Positions 20,177-28,620 of a DNA stretch of 64,000 nucleotides are shown in pieces. The position numbers and the translations under genes were made by a program. Source of the DNA: Nigerium massiliense. Its GTDB lineage: Bacteria; Actinomycetota; Actinomycetes; Propionibacteriales; Propionibacteriaceae. The notes beneath the pieces are model-generated. The model did no database searches and was not told the origin of the DNA. It was given only the letters and a program-made list of their open reading frames with translations. How positions within the stretch are numbered: position 1 is the stretch's first letter; each line of letters begins with the position of its first letter. Location of the stretch: contig NZ_CCYM01000003.1 of assembly GCF_000826085.1 (NCBI RefSeq), positions 248,001 through 312,000 of the forward strand, read 5' to 3'.

Positions 20177-20210
20177 TCCCGAGCGTTCGCAACAGGAAAG
20201 GGAACGGCCC

Positions 20211-21095
20211 GTGGGAGAGTTCGCGCAACAGGTCATCAACGGCTTGTCGCTGGGGAGCATCTACGCCCTGATCGCGCTCGGCTACACGATGGTCTACGGC
20301 ATCATCCAGCTGATCAACTTCGCTCACGGCGACGTGTACATGGTCGGCGCCTACGTCGGGTACTTCTCGATGACCACGCTGCGGCTCGGGTTCTTCGAGT
20401 CGCTCCTCATCGCCATGGTGATCTGCATGGTGCTGGGCGTGGTCATCGAGAGGGTGGCGTACAAGCCGCTGCGCAATTCGACGCGCATCGCCGTGCTGAT
20501 CACGGCGATCGGCGTCTCGCTGCTGCTCGAGTACACGATGATGTTCTTCGTCGGGGCGGCGGTGCGGTCGTACCCGCCGTTGCCGGACTACCTCACGGGC
20601 TCCTTCCAGGTCGGCGGTGTCACCGTCGGCAACCAGCAGGTACTCATCATCGGCGTCTCGCTGCTGCTGATGGCGATCCTGCAGCTGATCGTGCGGCGCA
20701 CCCGGGTCGGGCGGGCGATGCGGGCCGTGTCCCAGGACGCCGACGCCGCCCGGCTCATGGGCATCAACGTCGACAACACGATCTCGTTCACCTTCGCCCT
20801 GGGCTCGGCGCTCGCCGGGGCCGCGGGCGTCCTGGTGGGGGTCTACTACAACTCGATCAACCCGCTCATGGGCATCCTGCCCGGCCTCAAGGCCTTCGTC
20901 GCCGCCGTGTTCGGCGGCATCGGCCTGATCCCGGGCGCGCTGATCGGCGGCTTCTTCATCGGCGGCGTCGAGACGTTCGTCTCGGCGGCGGGTCAGTCGC
21001 TCTACAAGGACGCCGTCGTCTTCGGCATCCTCATCGCGATCCTGATCATCAAGCCGACGGGCCTGCTCGGCAGGAACGTCAAGGAGAAGGTGTAG
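20211..21095 (+). CDS. livH: Branched-chain amino-acid ABC transporter permease LivH
   Basis: Inner-membrane permease of 294 residues with about eight hydrophobic segments. The family start QQVINGLSLGSIYALIALGYTMVYGI and the NFAHGD(V)YM motif are present, as is the GGIGLIPGALIGG region and the MRAVSQDADAARLMGI cytoplasmic EAA-like loop that contacts the ATPases. GTG at 20211 has AAAGGGAA upstream. It pairs with LivM and lies 34 bases after livK. Confidence 0.94.
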   Translation: MGEFAQQVINGLSLGSIYALIALGYTMVYGIIQLINFAHGDVYMVGAYVGYFSMTTLRLGFFESLLIAMVICMVLGVVIERVAYKPLRNSTRIAVLITAIGVSLLLEYTMMFFVGAAVRSYPPLPDYLTGSFQVGGVTVGNQQVLIIGVSLLLMAILQLIVRRTRVGRAMRAVSQDADAARLMGINVDNTISFTFALGSALAGAAGVLVGVYYNSINPLMGILPGLKAFVAAVFGGIGLIPGALIGGFFIGGVETFVSAAGQSLYKDAVVFGILIAILIIKPTGLLGRNVKEKV

Positions 21096-21098
21096 CCG

Positions 21099-22106
21099 AT
21101 GAAGAAGGGCCTGGTCTCCTTCCTGGTCAAGGCGGTGCCGCTGCTGGCCGCCTGGGCGATCGTGCTGGTGCTGATCAACGCCGGCATCGTCACGGACTAC
21201 TACCTGGCGACGATGGCCACGATCTGCATCAACATCGTGCTGGCCGTCAGCCTGAACCTGATCACAGGTTTCACCGGCCAGTTCTCGCTCGGGCACGCCG
21301 GCTTCATGGCCATCGGCGCCTACACGTGCGCCATGGTGACGATGGCGGAGCCGTCCGTCCTCGGCTTCGTCGGCGGACTGCTCGGGGGCGGCGTCCTGGC
21401 GGCCCTCGTCGGCCTCCTCGTCGGGCTGCCCACCCTGCGGCTGCGGGGCGACTACCTCGCGATCGCCACGCTCGGCATGGCCGAGATCATCCGCATCATC
21501 CTGCTCAACCAGGACGCCACCAACGGCGCGGCCGGCCTGTCGGGCATCCCGGCGTTCCTCGACTGGAACTGGATGTTCTTCCTGACCGTCGCGACGGTGT
21601 GGATCATCGCGAACTTCCTGCACTCCTCGCAGGGCCGCGCCTGCATCTCGGTGCGCGAGGACGAGATCGCCGCCGAGTCCATCGGCGTCCACACCGTGCG
21701 CTCCAAGGTGCTGGCCTTCATGATCGGGGCGTTCTTCGCGGGCATCGCGGGCGGCATGTACGCGTCCTATTTCTACTTCATCAAGCCCGACCTTTTCGGC
21801 TTCCTCAAGTCCGTCGACATCCTGGTGATCGTGGTGCTCGGCGGCCTGGGCAGCCTGTCGGGTTCGATCATCGCGGCGATCCTGCTGGCCCTGATCTCGA
21901 CGGCGCTGCAGCCGTTCCCCGAGCTGCGCATGATCATCTACTCGCTGGCGCTGGTCGTGATCATGATCTTCCGGCCGCAGGGGCTGATGGGCTCCCGCGA
22001 GGTCAGCCTGGGTGTGCTCAACCGGTTCCGGCGCCGTGAGCCCGCGGTCGCGACGGCGTCCGCCGCTCCCGCCATCCGCCGCGACGACGACGAGGAGGTG
22101 GTCTAG
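21099..22106 (+). CDS. livM: Branched-chain amino-acid ABC transporter permease LivM
   Basis: Second permease, 335 residues, with about nine hydrophobic segments. Signatures are SLNLITGFTGQFSLGHAGFMAIGAY, LPTLRLRGDYLAIATLGMAEI, the EAA-like SVREDEIAAESIGV loop and VVLGGLGSLSGS. The C-terminus ends in a short Arg-, Asp- and Glu-rich cytosolic tail. It begins 3 bases after livH and its stop touches the livG start codon, so the permeases and ATPases are made as one unit. Confidence 0.94.
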   Translation: MKKGLVSFLVKAVPLLAAWAIVLVLINAGIVTDYYLATMATICINIVLAVSLNLITGFTGQFSLGHAGFMAIGAYTCAMVTMAEPSVLGFVGGLLGGGVLAALVGLLVGLPTLRLRGDYLAIATLGMAEIIRIILLNQDATNGAAGLSGIPAFLDWNWMFFLTVATVWIIANFLHSSQGRACISVREDEIAAESIGVHTVRSKVLAFMIGAFFAGIAGGMYASYFYFIKPDLFGFLKSVDILVIVVLGGLGSLSGSIIAAILLALISTALQPFPELRMIIYSLALVVIMIFRPQGLMGSREVSLGVLNRFRRREPAVATASAAPAIRRDDDEEVV

Positions 22107-22952
22107 ATGGCGCACCCCGCACCGCAGGCGTCCGGGCCGGCGGCGTCCGAGCAGGCCGACCGGGCCGGCGAGACGCTGCTGAGCGTCGACAAGGTCACTC
22201 GTAACTTCGGCGGCCTGTCCGCCGTCTCGAACGTGTCGCTGCAGATCCGGCGCGGCGAGCTCGTGGGCCTGATCGGCCCCAACGGCGCGGGAAAGACCAC
22301 GGTGTTCAACCTGCTGACCGGCGTCTACCCGCCCAGCCACGGCGCGATCGAGTTCACCCGCGACGACCGCACGCGCGACATCGGGGGCATGGCGCCGCAC
22401 CGCATCTGCGCCGCCGGTATCGGCCGGACGTTCCAGAACATCCGGCTGTTCAAGGACCTCTCCGTCCTCGACAACGTCAAGATCGCGATGCAGGCGAACG
22501 TGCCGTACGGGCTGTTCGCGGCGATGTTCCACACTCCGAAGTTCCACAAGGCCGAGGTCGAGATCGTCGACCGCAGCATGGAGCTGCTCGGCATCATGAA
22601 CCTGGCCGACAAGGCCGGGGCGCAGGCACGCAACCTGTCCTACGGCGATCAGCGGCACCTCGAGATCGCCCGGGCTCTGGCGACCGAGCCCACGCTTCTG
22701 CTCCTCGACGAGCCCGCCGCGGGCATGAACCCCGCCGAGACCTCCCAGCTGACCGACCTCATCACGTCGCTGCGGGAGCGGTTCAAGCTCTCGATCCTGC
22801 TCATCGAGCACGACATGAGCCTCGTGATGCGCATCTGCGAGCGGCTCTACGTGCTCGACCACGGCGTCGTGATCGCGTCGGGGTCGCCGGATGAGGTGCG
22901 CCGCCATCCCAAGGTCATCGAGGCCTACCTCGGAGAGGAAGCCGATGTTTGA
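22107..22952 (+). CDS. livG: Branched-chain amino-acid ABC transporter ATPase LivG
   Basis: ABC ATPase of 281 residues. After about 25 disordered residues come Walker A GPNGAGKT, the Q-loop near GRTFQNIRLF, the signature LSYGDQRHLEIARAL (LSGGQ-type) and Walker B LLLLDEPAAGMNP with the LivG/LivF-type insert. The ATG follows the livM stop directly, and the stop overlaps the livF start. It works with LivF to power the LivHM channel. Confidence 0.94.
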   Translation: MAHPAPQASGPAASEQADRAGETLLSVDKVTRNFGGLSAVSNVSLQIRRGELVGLIGPNGAGKTTVFNLLTGVYPPSHGAIEFTRDDRTRDIGGMAPHRICAAGIGRTFQNIRLFKDLSVLDNVKIAMQANVPYGLFAAMFHTPKFHKAEVEIVDRSMELLGIMNLADKAGAQARNLSYGDQRHLEIARALATEPTLLLLDEPAAGMNPAETSQLTDLITSLRERFKLSILLIEHDMSLVMRICERLYVLDHGVVIASGSPDEVRRHPKVIEAYLGEEADV

Positions 22953-23649
22953 GGTCGAGGACCTGAACGTCCACTTCGGAGGGATCCACGCCCTGAAGGG
23001 GATCTCGCTCCGGGTGGACGAGGGGGAGATCGTGACCCTGGTGGGGGCGAACGGCGCCGGCAAGACGACGACGCTGCGGACAGCGTCCGGGCTGAAGAAG
23101 CCGACCAGCGGACGGATCACGCTGGACGGCAAGGACATCACCAAGCTGTCCGCGCAGGACCGCGTGAAGCGCGGGCTGTGCCAGGTGCCCGAGGGACGCC
23201 GCGTGTTCCCCGCGATGAGCGTGTCGGAGAACCTCGACCTCGGCGCCTACCTGCGCCGGGATCGCGCCGGCGTTGCCGCCGACCTGACGAACGTGTTCGA
23301 GCGGTTCCCCGTGCTGGGGGAGCGTCGTCGCCAGTTGGCCGGCACGCTGTCCGGCGGCGAACAGCAGATGCTCGCGATGGGACGAGCGCTGATGAGCCGG
23401 CCCAAAGTGCTGTTGCTGGACGAACCGTCCATGGGCCTGGCTCCGCTTCTGGTGCAGGAGATCTTCTCCATCATCGCCGACATCAACGCGGAGGGGACGA
23501 CGGTGCTGCTCGTCGAGCAGAACGCCAACATGGCGCTGCAGGTCGCCCACCGCGCCTACGTCATGGAGACCGGCACCATGGTGATGAGCGGTACGGCCGC
23601 GGAGTTGTCGCAAACGGACGACATCAAGAAGGCGTACCTGGGAGGCTGA
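22945..23649 (+). CDS. livF: Branched-chain amino-acid ABC transporter ATPase LivF
   Basis: Second ATPase, 234 residues, typical LivF length. Walker A GANGAGKTTTL, Q-loop QVPEGRRVFPAMSV, signature LSGGEQQMLAMGRAL and Walker B LLLDEPSMGLAP are all intact; the H-loop reads LLVEQNA, where LivF proteins characteristically have Gln in place of His. ATG at 22945 was chosen over an upstream in-frame codon because it follows the GAGAGGA site, matches the family start (LEVEDLxVxFGG) and overlaps the livG stop. Confidence 0.94.
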   Translation: MFEVEDLNVHFGGIHALKGISLRVDEGEIVTLVGANGAGKTTTLRTASGLKKPTSGRITLDGKDITKLSAQDRVKRGLCQVPEGRRVFPAMSVSENLDLGAYLRRDRAGVAADLTNVFERFPVLGERRRQLAGTLSGGEQQMLAMGRALMSRPKVLLLDEPSMGLAPLLVQEIFSIIADINAEGTTVLLVEQNANMALQVAHRAYVMETGTMVMSGTAAELSQTDDIKKAYLGG

Positions 23650-23653
23650 GGCC

Positions 23654-24295
23654 ATGTTCGTGAAGACGCGGATGACCGCGAACCCGTACACGGTGACCCC
23701 GCAGACCCGGCTCCCCGAGGCAGTGGAGCTGATGGAGGACAAGCACGTGCGGCACCTGCCGGTGGTGGAGGACGGCCGCGTCGTCGGCGTCCTCGCCCCG
23801 AGCGACATCGCCGCGGCGTCCCCGTCGCAGGCGACGACGTTCAGCGCCGGGGAGATCACCTACCTGCTCGCCAAGCTGCGGGTCGCGAAGGTGATGACGC
23901 GCGACCCCATCACGATCAGCTCGGACGCCCTCCTCGAGGAGGCCGCCGTGCTGATGCGGGACAACAAGATCGAGATGCTGCCGGTCGTCGACGACGGGAC
24001 GCTCGTCGGCGTCATCACGGAGAGCGCGATCCTGGACGCGTTCATCGAGGTGCTCGGCTTCCGCGACCCCGGTACGCGGTTCACGATCCAGGCCCCGGAC
24101 GCCCCCGGCGTCCTCTCCCGGCTCGGAGCCATCGCGGCCAAGCACGGCGCGAACATCATGCACCTGGCCGTCTACCGGGGCGACGGGCAGCACAGCACCG
24201 TGCTGCTGGGCGTGAACAGCCGCAACACGCAGCAGCTCGAGGCCGACGCCGCGGCTGAGGGGTTCGAGGTGTTGGCCCGGCTCGAGAACGACTGA
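23654..24295 (+). CDS. CBS-pair and ACT domain protein (AcuB-like)
   Basis: A 213-residue cytosolic sensor-like protein. CBS 1 spans about residues 1-60 (MTANPYTVTPQTRLPEAVELM, HLPVVEDGRVVGVLAPSDI), CBS 2 about 76-135 (VMTRDPITISSDALLEEAA, MLPVVDDGTLVGVIT), and an ACT domain about 143-213 (APDAPGVLSRLGAIAAKHGANI). CBS pairs bind adenine nucleotides and ACT domains bind amino acids. It starts 4 bases after livF, and such proteins often follow liv operons, so it may report amino acid or energy status to the importer; that is an inference. The stop codon lies within the first copy of a short tandem duplication. Confidence 0.85.
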   Translation: MFVKTRMTANPYTVTPQTRLPEAVELMEDKHVRHLPVVEDGRVVGVLAPSDIAAASPSQATTFSAGEITYLLAKLRVAKVMTRDPITISSDALLEEAAVLMRDNKIEMLPVVDDGTLVGVITESAILDAFIEVLGFRDPGTRFTIQAPDAPGVLSRLGAIAAKHGANIMHLAVYRGDGQHSTVLLGVNSRNTQQLEADAAAEGFEVLARLEND

Positions 24296-24348
24296 GCGCG
24301 GCGGCGTCCCGACCCGGCTATGGAACGGCTGAGCGCGGCGTCCCGACC
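24292..24348 (+). repeat. Two-copy tandem duplication over the CBS-ACT stop codon
   Basis: Copy 1 at 24292-24314 begins with the last base of the final sense codon and the TGA stop; copy 2 at 24329-24348 repeats it with three bases (GCG) missing. Both begin CTGAGCGCGGCG and end TCCCGACC. It is one of five 3'-end duplications in the window. Confidence 0.7.
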
Positions 24349-24395
24349 GCCTGGCAAACCTCGGTGGGCGGTTAGGACGGTGCCTCCCGGATGGG

Positions 24396-24401
24396 TAGAG
24401 T
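24396..24401 (+). promoter_or_regulatory. Leaderless -10 of the ferritin-like pair
   Basis: TAGAGT ends 7 bases before the ATG at 24409. The same ATG gives the natural protein start, and no Shine-Dalgarno is seen. Confidence 0.65.
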
Positions 24402-24408
24402 CGGGGTC

Positions 24409-25377
24409 ATGGCGTCCTCCCACACTTTTGTCGACACAGCAGCGAACGCCAGGAACGAGCAGGCAGAATCACCCGGCATCCCCCGCGAGGTTTTCGGCGA
24501 TCGCGGCCGGCTGTTCTCCGACCCCGACAACTCCCAGATCCTGTTCACCGACTTCGACGTCGAGGCCTACACCAGGGCCGCCCGGGGGCGCATCCCGATC
24601 GATCGCGACGCCGTCGCCGAGCAGGGCCTCGACTCCGGCGTGCGCGACGACCTGGCCTTCCTGTGGCGCCTCGACGCCGCCGCGCTGTCGGAGGCCCGCG
24701 CGGTGCTGGCGAGCTGGACCTCCAAGGAGGCCCGCATCACGGCCTTCATCGCCACGTGGGCGTACGAGCGATTCTGGACCGCCCGCGCGACGCGCGAGTT
24801 GATGATCGCCACCGGCGACCTCCCCGAGCCCCGCGCCAAGCAGTCGGTGCGGGCCAAGCTGCACGAGGGCTACATCGAGCGCGTCATGCCCATGGTCGTG
24901 CCCGTCGTCACGTCGATCATCGGGGAGGCCTCGACCGGCGGTCAGATGGCCAAGCTGGCGCTGCAGGAGACGTCCCTGCAGCAGGCCTACCGGGCGCTGT
25001 TGCCGCGGCTGGACGGCGAGGCCGCCCGGGTGGTCGCCGAGGTGGCCGATCGCCGCGACGAGATGATCCGCTTCTTCGCCCTCGAGGCGTCCGCCCGGGT
25101 GGCGCGGTCGTCCCGGGAGGCGAACCTCACCCGGTGGCAGCTGCTGACCGGCTGGCACCCGTTGCGCGTCGTCGGCGTCCCCGACCCCGACGAGCGGCGC
25201 GCCCTGTCGAGCATCTTCGCCACCCCCGAATCCCGCGCCGCGCTGGGTCAGGCTCAGCGCGCCGTGCGCGACCTGCTGCGTCCCAGCCACGCCATCCCCG
25301 GCGCCGGGCCCGACGGGTCCGCCGCGCCGCCCGCCACCCCCGGCATGCTCACGAGAAGGAACCGTCATAGTGTTTGA
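24409..25377 (+). CDS. Degenerate ferritin-like protein (diiron ligands lost)
   Basis: A 322-residue soluble helical protein that aligns without gaps in the core helices to the next gene. Shared blocks are TW-x2-E-x-FW near residue 117-123 and AYR-x-L near 192. Of the six iron ligands of the neighbour, only one is kept as Glu (E186); two are Asp (D89, D216) and three are lost (R121, T124, I219 replacing Glu, His, His). It should therefore not bind a diiron centre. A hydrophobic Met/Val/Ile-rich segment (VMPMVVPVVTSIIG) is unusual. The C-terminus is Pro/Ala-rich. The stop overlaps the start of the intact paralogue by 8 bases, which suggests coupled synthesis and a heteromeric partner role. The start was fixed by the leaderless promoter. 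Confidence 0.75.
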   Translation: MASSHTFVDTAANARNEQAESPGIPREVFGDRGRLFSDPDNSQILFTDFDVEAYTRAARGRIPIDRDAVAEQGLDSGVRDDLAFLWRLDAAALSEARAVLASWTSKEARITAFIATWAYERFWTARATRELMIATGDLPEPRAKQSVRAKLHEGYIERVMPMVVPVVTSIIGEASTGGQMAKLALQETSLQQAYRALLPRLDGEAARVVAEVADRRDEMIRFFALEASARVARSSREANLTRWQLLTGWHPLRVVGVPDPDERRALSSIFATPESRAALGQAQRAVRDLLRPSHAIPGAGPDGSAAPPATPGMLTRRNRHSV

Positions 25378-26203
25378 TCTGGAAAAGTTCGCCGAAACCT
25401 CGGAGCGGGTCACGTGGGAAGACCTCGACTTCGACGCCTTCGACAGCCACCCGCTGGACGCCGAAACGCTGCGCGTCCTGCGCTACATGTGCGATGTCGA
25501 GTACCACACGACCTGCTACCTGCGTGACCTGCTGGTCACCCGCTCGCACCGCCAGGAGGACGCCCGCGGGTTCATGACCACGTGGAACCGCGAGGAGTTC
25601 TGGCACGGGGAGGCTCTTTCGGCCGTCCTCAAGCAGCACGGCATCATCGTCGACTACGACGAGCTGAAGGCCCGCCGCATGAAGCTGGGCTGGCAGGACG
25701 CGCTGAGCACCCTGAAGCAGTCCGCGGGCTCGAACCTGGTGGGCGACGACTTCATCGCCGTCCACATGACGTGGGGCGCGGCCAACGAGCTGTCGGCCGT
25801 GGCGGCCTACCGCCGGCTCGCCGAGATGATGTCTCACCCGGCGCTCTCGCCGCTGCTGCAGCGCATCGCGCAGCAGGAGACCCGGCACGTCGCGTTCTAC
25901 ACGACGCAGGCCCGCGCGGCGCTGGAGCGCTCCGAGTCCGCGCCGAAGCTGACCCGGCTGCTGATGAGCAAGGCGTGGCGCCCCGTCGGCTCCGGCATCA
26001 TGGACGACGACGAGGTGCGTTACGTGATGACCTACCTGTTCACCGGGCAGAAGGAAGCGCTGGACAAGCTCGACCAGTCCGTCGCGCGCATGCCCGGGCT
26101 CGAGGGGCTGACGATCTTCAACACCGCCTTCGAGAAGATGGGCATCGTCGTGGACGCCGAGGCCGTCCAGACCGTCCGGGCCGTGGCCCCGGCGGCCGGC
26201 TGA
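25370..26203 (+). CDS. Ferritin-like diiron protein, acyl-ACP desaturase-like
   Basis: A 277-residue four-helix-bundle protein with a full carboxylate-bridged diiron ligand set: E44 (DVEYH), E76 and H79 (EEFWH), E140 (ANELS), E170 and H173 (ETRH). The E, ExxH, E, ExxH pattern is that of stearoyl-ACP desaturase-like and related diiron oxidases, so an oxidative reaction on an acyl or other bound substrate is likely, but the substrate is unknown. No signal peptide is present. GTG at 25370 has GAGAAGGA upstream and overlaps the end of the degenerate paralogue. The stop is followed by a strong hairpin. No acyl carrier protein or ferredoxin gene is nearby to name the partner. Confidence 0.8.
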   Translation: MFDLEKFAETSERVTWEDLDFDAFDSHPLDAETLRVLRYMCDVEYHTTCYLRDLLVTRSHRQEDARGFMTTWNREEFWHGEALSAVLKQHGIIVDYDELKARRMKLGWQDALSTLKQSAGSNLVGDDFIAVHMTWGAANELSAVAAYRRLAEMMSHPALSPLLQRIAQQETRHVAFYTTQARAALERSESAPKLTRLLMSKAWRPVGSGIMDDDEVRYVMTYLFTGQKEALDKLDQSVARMPGLEGLTIFNTAFEKMGIVVDAEAVQTVRAVAPAAG

Positions 26204-26213
26204 CCGAGGGTGA

Positions 26214-26246
26214 GACGCCCGGCGGGGACGCCTAGCGCCGGGCGTC
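26214..26246. terminator. Bidirectional hairpin terminator
   Basis: Perfect 11-base arms GACGCCCGGCG (26214-26224) and CGCCGGGCGTC (26236-26246) between convergent genes. It overlaps the end of the ABC ATPase gene on the minus strand and can serve both transcripts. Confidence 0.75.
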
Positions 26247-26867
26247 CAGGGTGGTGACCTCGTCGGCCCAAGCCTCCAGCAATGCCCGATCGTGGCTGAT
26301 CGCGAGGACGCCCAGGCCCGCCTCCGCCCGGGCCCGGACGAGCCGGGCGATCACGGCTGCGCTGATGGGGTCGAGCATGGCCGTGGCCTCGTCGCAGATC
26401 AGGTAGCGCGGGTCCTGGGCTAGCGCGCGGGCCAGCGCCGCGCGCTGGAGCTGACCGTCGCTGACCTGGGCGGGCAAGCGTCCGAGGAGGTCGGAGGTGA
26501 GGCCCACCTCGCTGGCGAGGGACGCCACCGCCGCGCGGGTCGTCCGGACGCGCCCGGCGTGCAGCGGCTCCGCGATGATCTGGGCCAGCGTCCGCCGCGC
26601 GCTGCACGAGCGCCGCGGGGACTGGAACAGCATCGCCGTCCGACCGCTCAGGCGTCCGCGACGGAACTCGACCGGGACGCCGTCGAGGGTGACCTCACCC
26701 GCCGCGGGGGCGAGCAGCCCGGCCAGCACGCGCGCCAGCGTCGACTTCCCCGAGCCGGACGGCCCCTGAAGACCCACGATGCGGCTGGGTTCGACCGCGA
26801 TGCTGACGTCCTCGAGCACCGGGGCGCCCCCGTAGCCCGCCGTGACGCGCCGCGCCTCCAGCGTCAT
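26232..26867 (-). CDS. Opp/Nik-type ABC transporter ATPase (second)
   Basis: ABC ATPase of 211 residues, short for the Opp/Dpp family (about 260-330) because it lacks the C-terminal oligopeptide domain. Walker A is GPSGSGKST; the signature reads VSDGQLQR in place of LSGGQ, a variant I associate with nickel/peptide importers of actinobacteria; Walker B is YLICDEATAMLD. The start overlaps the stop of the preceding ATPase gene by 4 bases. It is the last gene of a five-gene importer operon read leftwards. Confidence 0.88.
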   Translation of the reverse strand: MTLEARRVTAGYGGAPVLEDVSIAVEPSRIVGLQGPSGSGKSTLARVLAGLLAPAAGEVTLDGVPVEFRRGRLSGRTAMLFQSPRRSCSARRTLAQIIAEPLHAGRVRTTRAAVASLASEVGLTSDLLGRLPAQVSDGQLQRAALARALAQDPRYLICDEATAMLDPISAAVIARLVRARAEAGLGVLAISHDRALLEAWADEVTTLDARR

Positions 26868-27733
26868 CGCGCCGCCTCGCTGAGCCGGTCGGCGAAACGG
26901 ACGCCGTCCGTCAGGTCGGTCAGGGCGGGCGGCATCCCCGGCGCCGCGTGCAACCCGTTGGCGGGCAACGCGGCGACCAGCGCGCGGGTGTAGTCGACCG
27001 TCGGGTGGGCGAGCAGGCCTGCGGCGGGGCCGTCGTCGACGAGGCGTCCGGCGTACTCGACGCTGAGGTCGTCGGCGACCCCCGTCGTGGTGAGGGACTG
27101 CAGGTCGTGGGTGATGAGCAGCACGGCGCGTCCCTCGTCGGCGCAGCCGCGCAGCAGGCCCAGGACGTGCTCGGTGAGCTCGGGATCGAGGCTGGCGGTG
27201 GGCTCATCGGCAACGAGGACGCGCGGGTCGCCGGCGAGGGCGAAGGCCACGGCGGCGCGTCCGGCCATGCCCCCGGACAGCTCATGGGGGTACCGGTCGA
27301 GCGCCGGCTCCGGGAGCCGGACGCGGCGGGCCAGCGCGTCCGGCGGGAGGGGGCCGTCGAGCCAACGGACCGTCTCGGCGAGCTGGGCTCCGACGGTGCG
27401 AGTGGGGGTGAGGAACGTCGCGCTGGACTGCGGGACGCGCCCGACGACGCGGCCGCGGAGACGGTCCCAGACGGCGGCGCGCGGGCTGGTGAGGGCGCCG
27501 GAGACGTCCGTGCCGTCGATGATCACGGTGCCGGACGCGCGCGTGCCGTGCGGGAGCATCCCCACCAGGGCGGACGCCAGGATCGATTTGCCGCAGCCGG
27601 ACTCCCCGACGAGCGCGCGGAGGCGTCCGGCCTGAAGGGTGAGCGAGAGGTCGGTGGCGGCATGCACCCAGGCGCGCCGACCGTCCACCCGGGTGGGGAG
27701 GCGCAGCGTCAGGCCCGCGACGTCGACGAGCAT
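26864..27733 (-). CDS. Opp/Nik-type ABC transporter ATPase (first)
   Basis: ABC ATPase of 289 residues. Walker A GESGCGKS, signature LSGGMAGRAAVAFAL and Walker B VLVADEPTASLD are present, and the C-terminus carries the HPTVDYTRAL segment typical of Opp/Dpp/Nik ATPases. ATG at 27733 overlaps the permease stop (TGATG context); the open frame continues upstream only as a shadow of the permease. With the next ATPase it forms the cytosolic motor of the importer. Confidence 0.9.
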   Translation of the reverse strand: MLVDVAGLTLRLPTRVDGRRAWVHAATDLSLTLQAGRLRALVGESGCGKSILASALVGMLPHGTRASGTVIIDGTDVSGALTSPRAAVWDRLRGRVVGRVPQSSATFLTPTRTVGAQLAETVRWLDGPLPPDALARRVRLPEPALDRYPHELSGGMAGRAAVAFALAGDPRVLVADEPTASLDPELTEHVLGLLRGCADEGRAVLLITHDLQSLTTTGVADDLSVEYAGRLVDDGPAAGLLAHPTVDYTRALVAALPANGLHAAPGMPPALTDLTDGVRFADRLSEAAR

Positions 27734-28620
27734 CAGCGCACCTGCGCCTCGTCCGCCAGGGGAGCCCAGCGGTGGCGGGCGGCGGAGGCGAGCCCGGAGA
27801 CGACCAGCGTCGCCACCACGAGCGCCAGGGCGGGGAACGCCAGACTCCACCACCCGCCCAGCAGGATCTCGCCGCGTGACTGCTGCAGCAGCGTGCCCAG
27901 CGACGGACGGTCGGGGGAGAGGCCCAGCCCGAGGAAGGACAGCGTCGACTCGTGCCAGATCGCGTGCGGCACCAGCAGCACCACGGCGACGGACGCCTGG
28001 GCCAACGTGGCGGGCAGCAGGTGGCGGGCCAGCACCTGCCAGCGGGACGCCCCGGCGAGGTAGGCGGCGTCGACGAACTCCGCGGCGCGGGTGGTCAGCG
28101 CCTCGGAGCGGACGATGCGCGCGACCTGCGGCCAGTGGGTGACGGCGATCGAGACGACGATCGCGGTCAGCGACCCCCGGAACAGCGCCACCAGGACGAT
28201 GCCCAGCAACAGGTGCGGAAGCGCGTTGACGGCGTCGCTGATGCGCATGAGGACCGCGTCGGTGCGCCCGCCCAGCGCGGCGGCGGTCAGCCCGACCGCC
28301 AGCCCGGCGACGGTGGCGATGAGGGCGCACAGCACGGCGATGGTCAGGCTGACGCGCAGCCCCTGGGCGACCCGGACGAACAGGTCGTGGCCGGCGTAGT
28401 CGGTGCCGAACCAGTGGGCCGCGCTGGGCGCGAGGCGGGCCCGGGAGAGGCTGGCCTGGGACGACGCCTCCGGCCAGAGCAGCGGGACGAGGACGACGTA
28501 GGCCAGCAGGACGACGCCGGCCAGGACGGTCACGGTCGTCGACCCCGGAAGGCGGCGGGCGGGATCGCCGGGGGTCGGCGGGGCCGTCCGCCCGGCGTCC
28601 TGCCACGTGCGCTCACGCAT
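27733..28620 (-). CDS. Opp/Nik-type ABC transporter permease (DppC-like)
   Basis: Inner-membrane permease of 295 residues with about six hydrophobic segments. The N-terminal HWFGTDYAGHDLFVRV and the cytoplasmic EAA loop (EFVDAAYLAGASRWQVLARHLLP) are DppC signatures, as is the SFLGLGL-x3-PSLG motif near the C-terminus. The start overlaps the end of the DppB-like gene by 8 bases. Its order in the operon (binding protein, B, C, D, F) is the classical one. Confidence 0.92.
   Translation of the reverse strand: MRERTWQDAGRTAPPTPGDPARRLPGSTTVTVLAGVVLLAYVVLVPLLWPEASSQASLSRARLAPSAAHWFGTDYAGHDLFVRVAQGLRVSLTIAVLCALIATVAGLAVGLTAAALGGRTDAVLMRISDAVNALPHLLLGIVLVALFRGSLTAIVVSIAVTHWPQVARIVRSEALTTRAAEFVDAAYLAGASRWQVLARHLLPATLAQASVAVVLLVPHAIWHESTLSFLGLGLSPDRPSLGTLLQQSRGEILLGGWWSLAFPALALVVATLVVSGLASAARHRWAPLADEAQVR

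Noticed and set aside
24409..25377. Pseudogene of the diiron protein
   Set aside because: The frame is full length, has its own good promoter and overlaps the intact gene; only the metal ligands are changed, which fits a partner protein better than decay.
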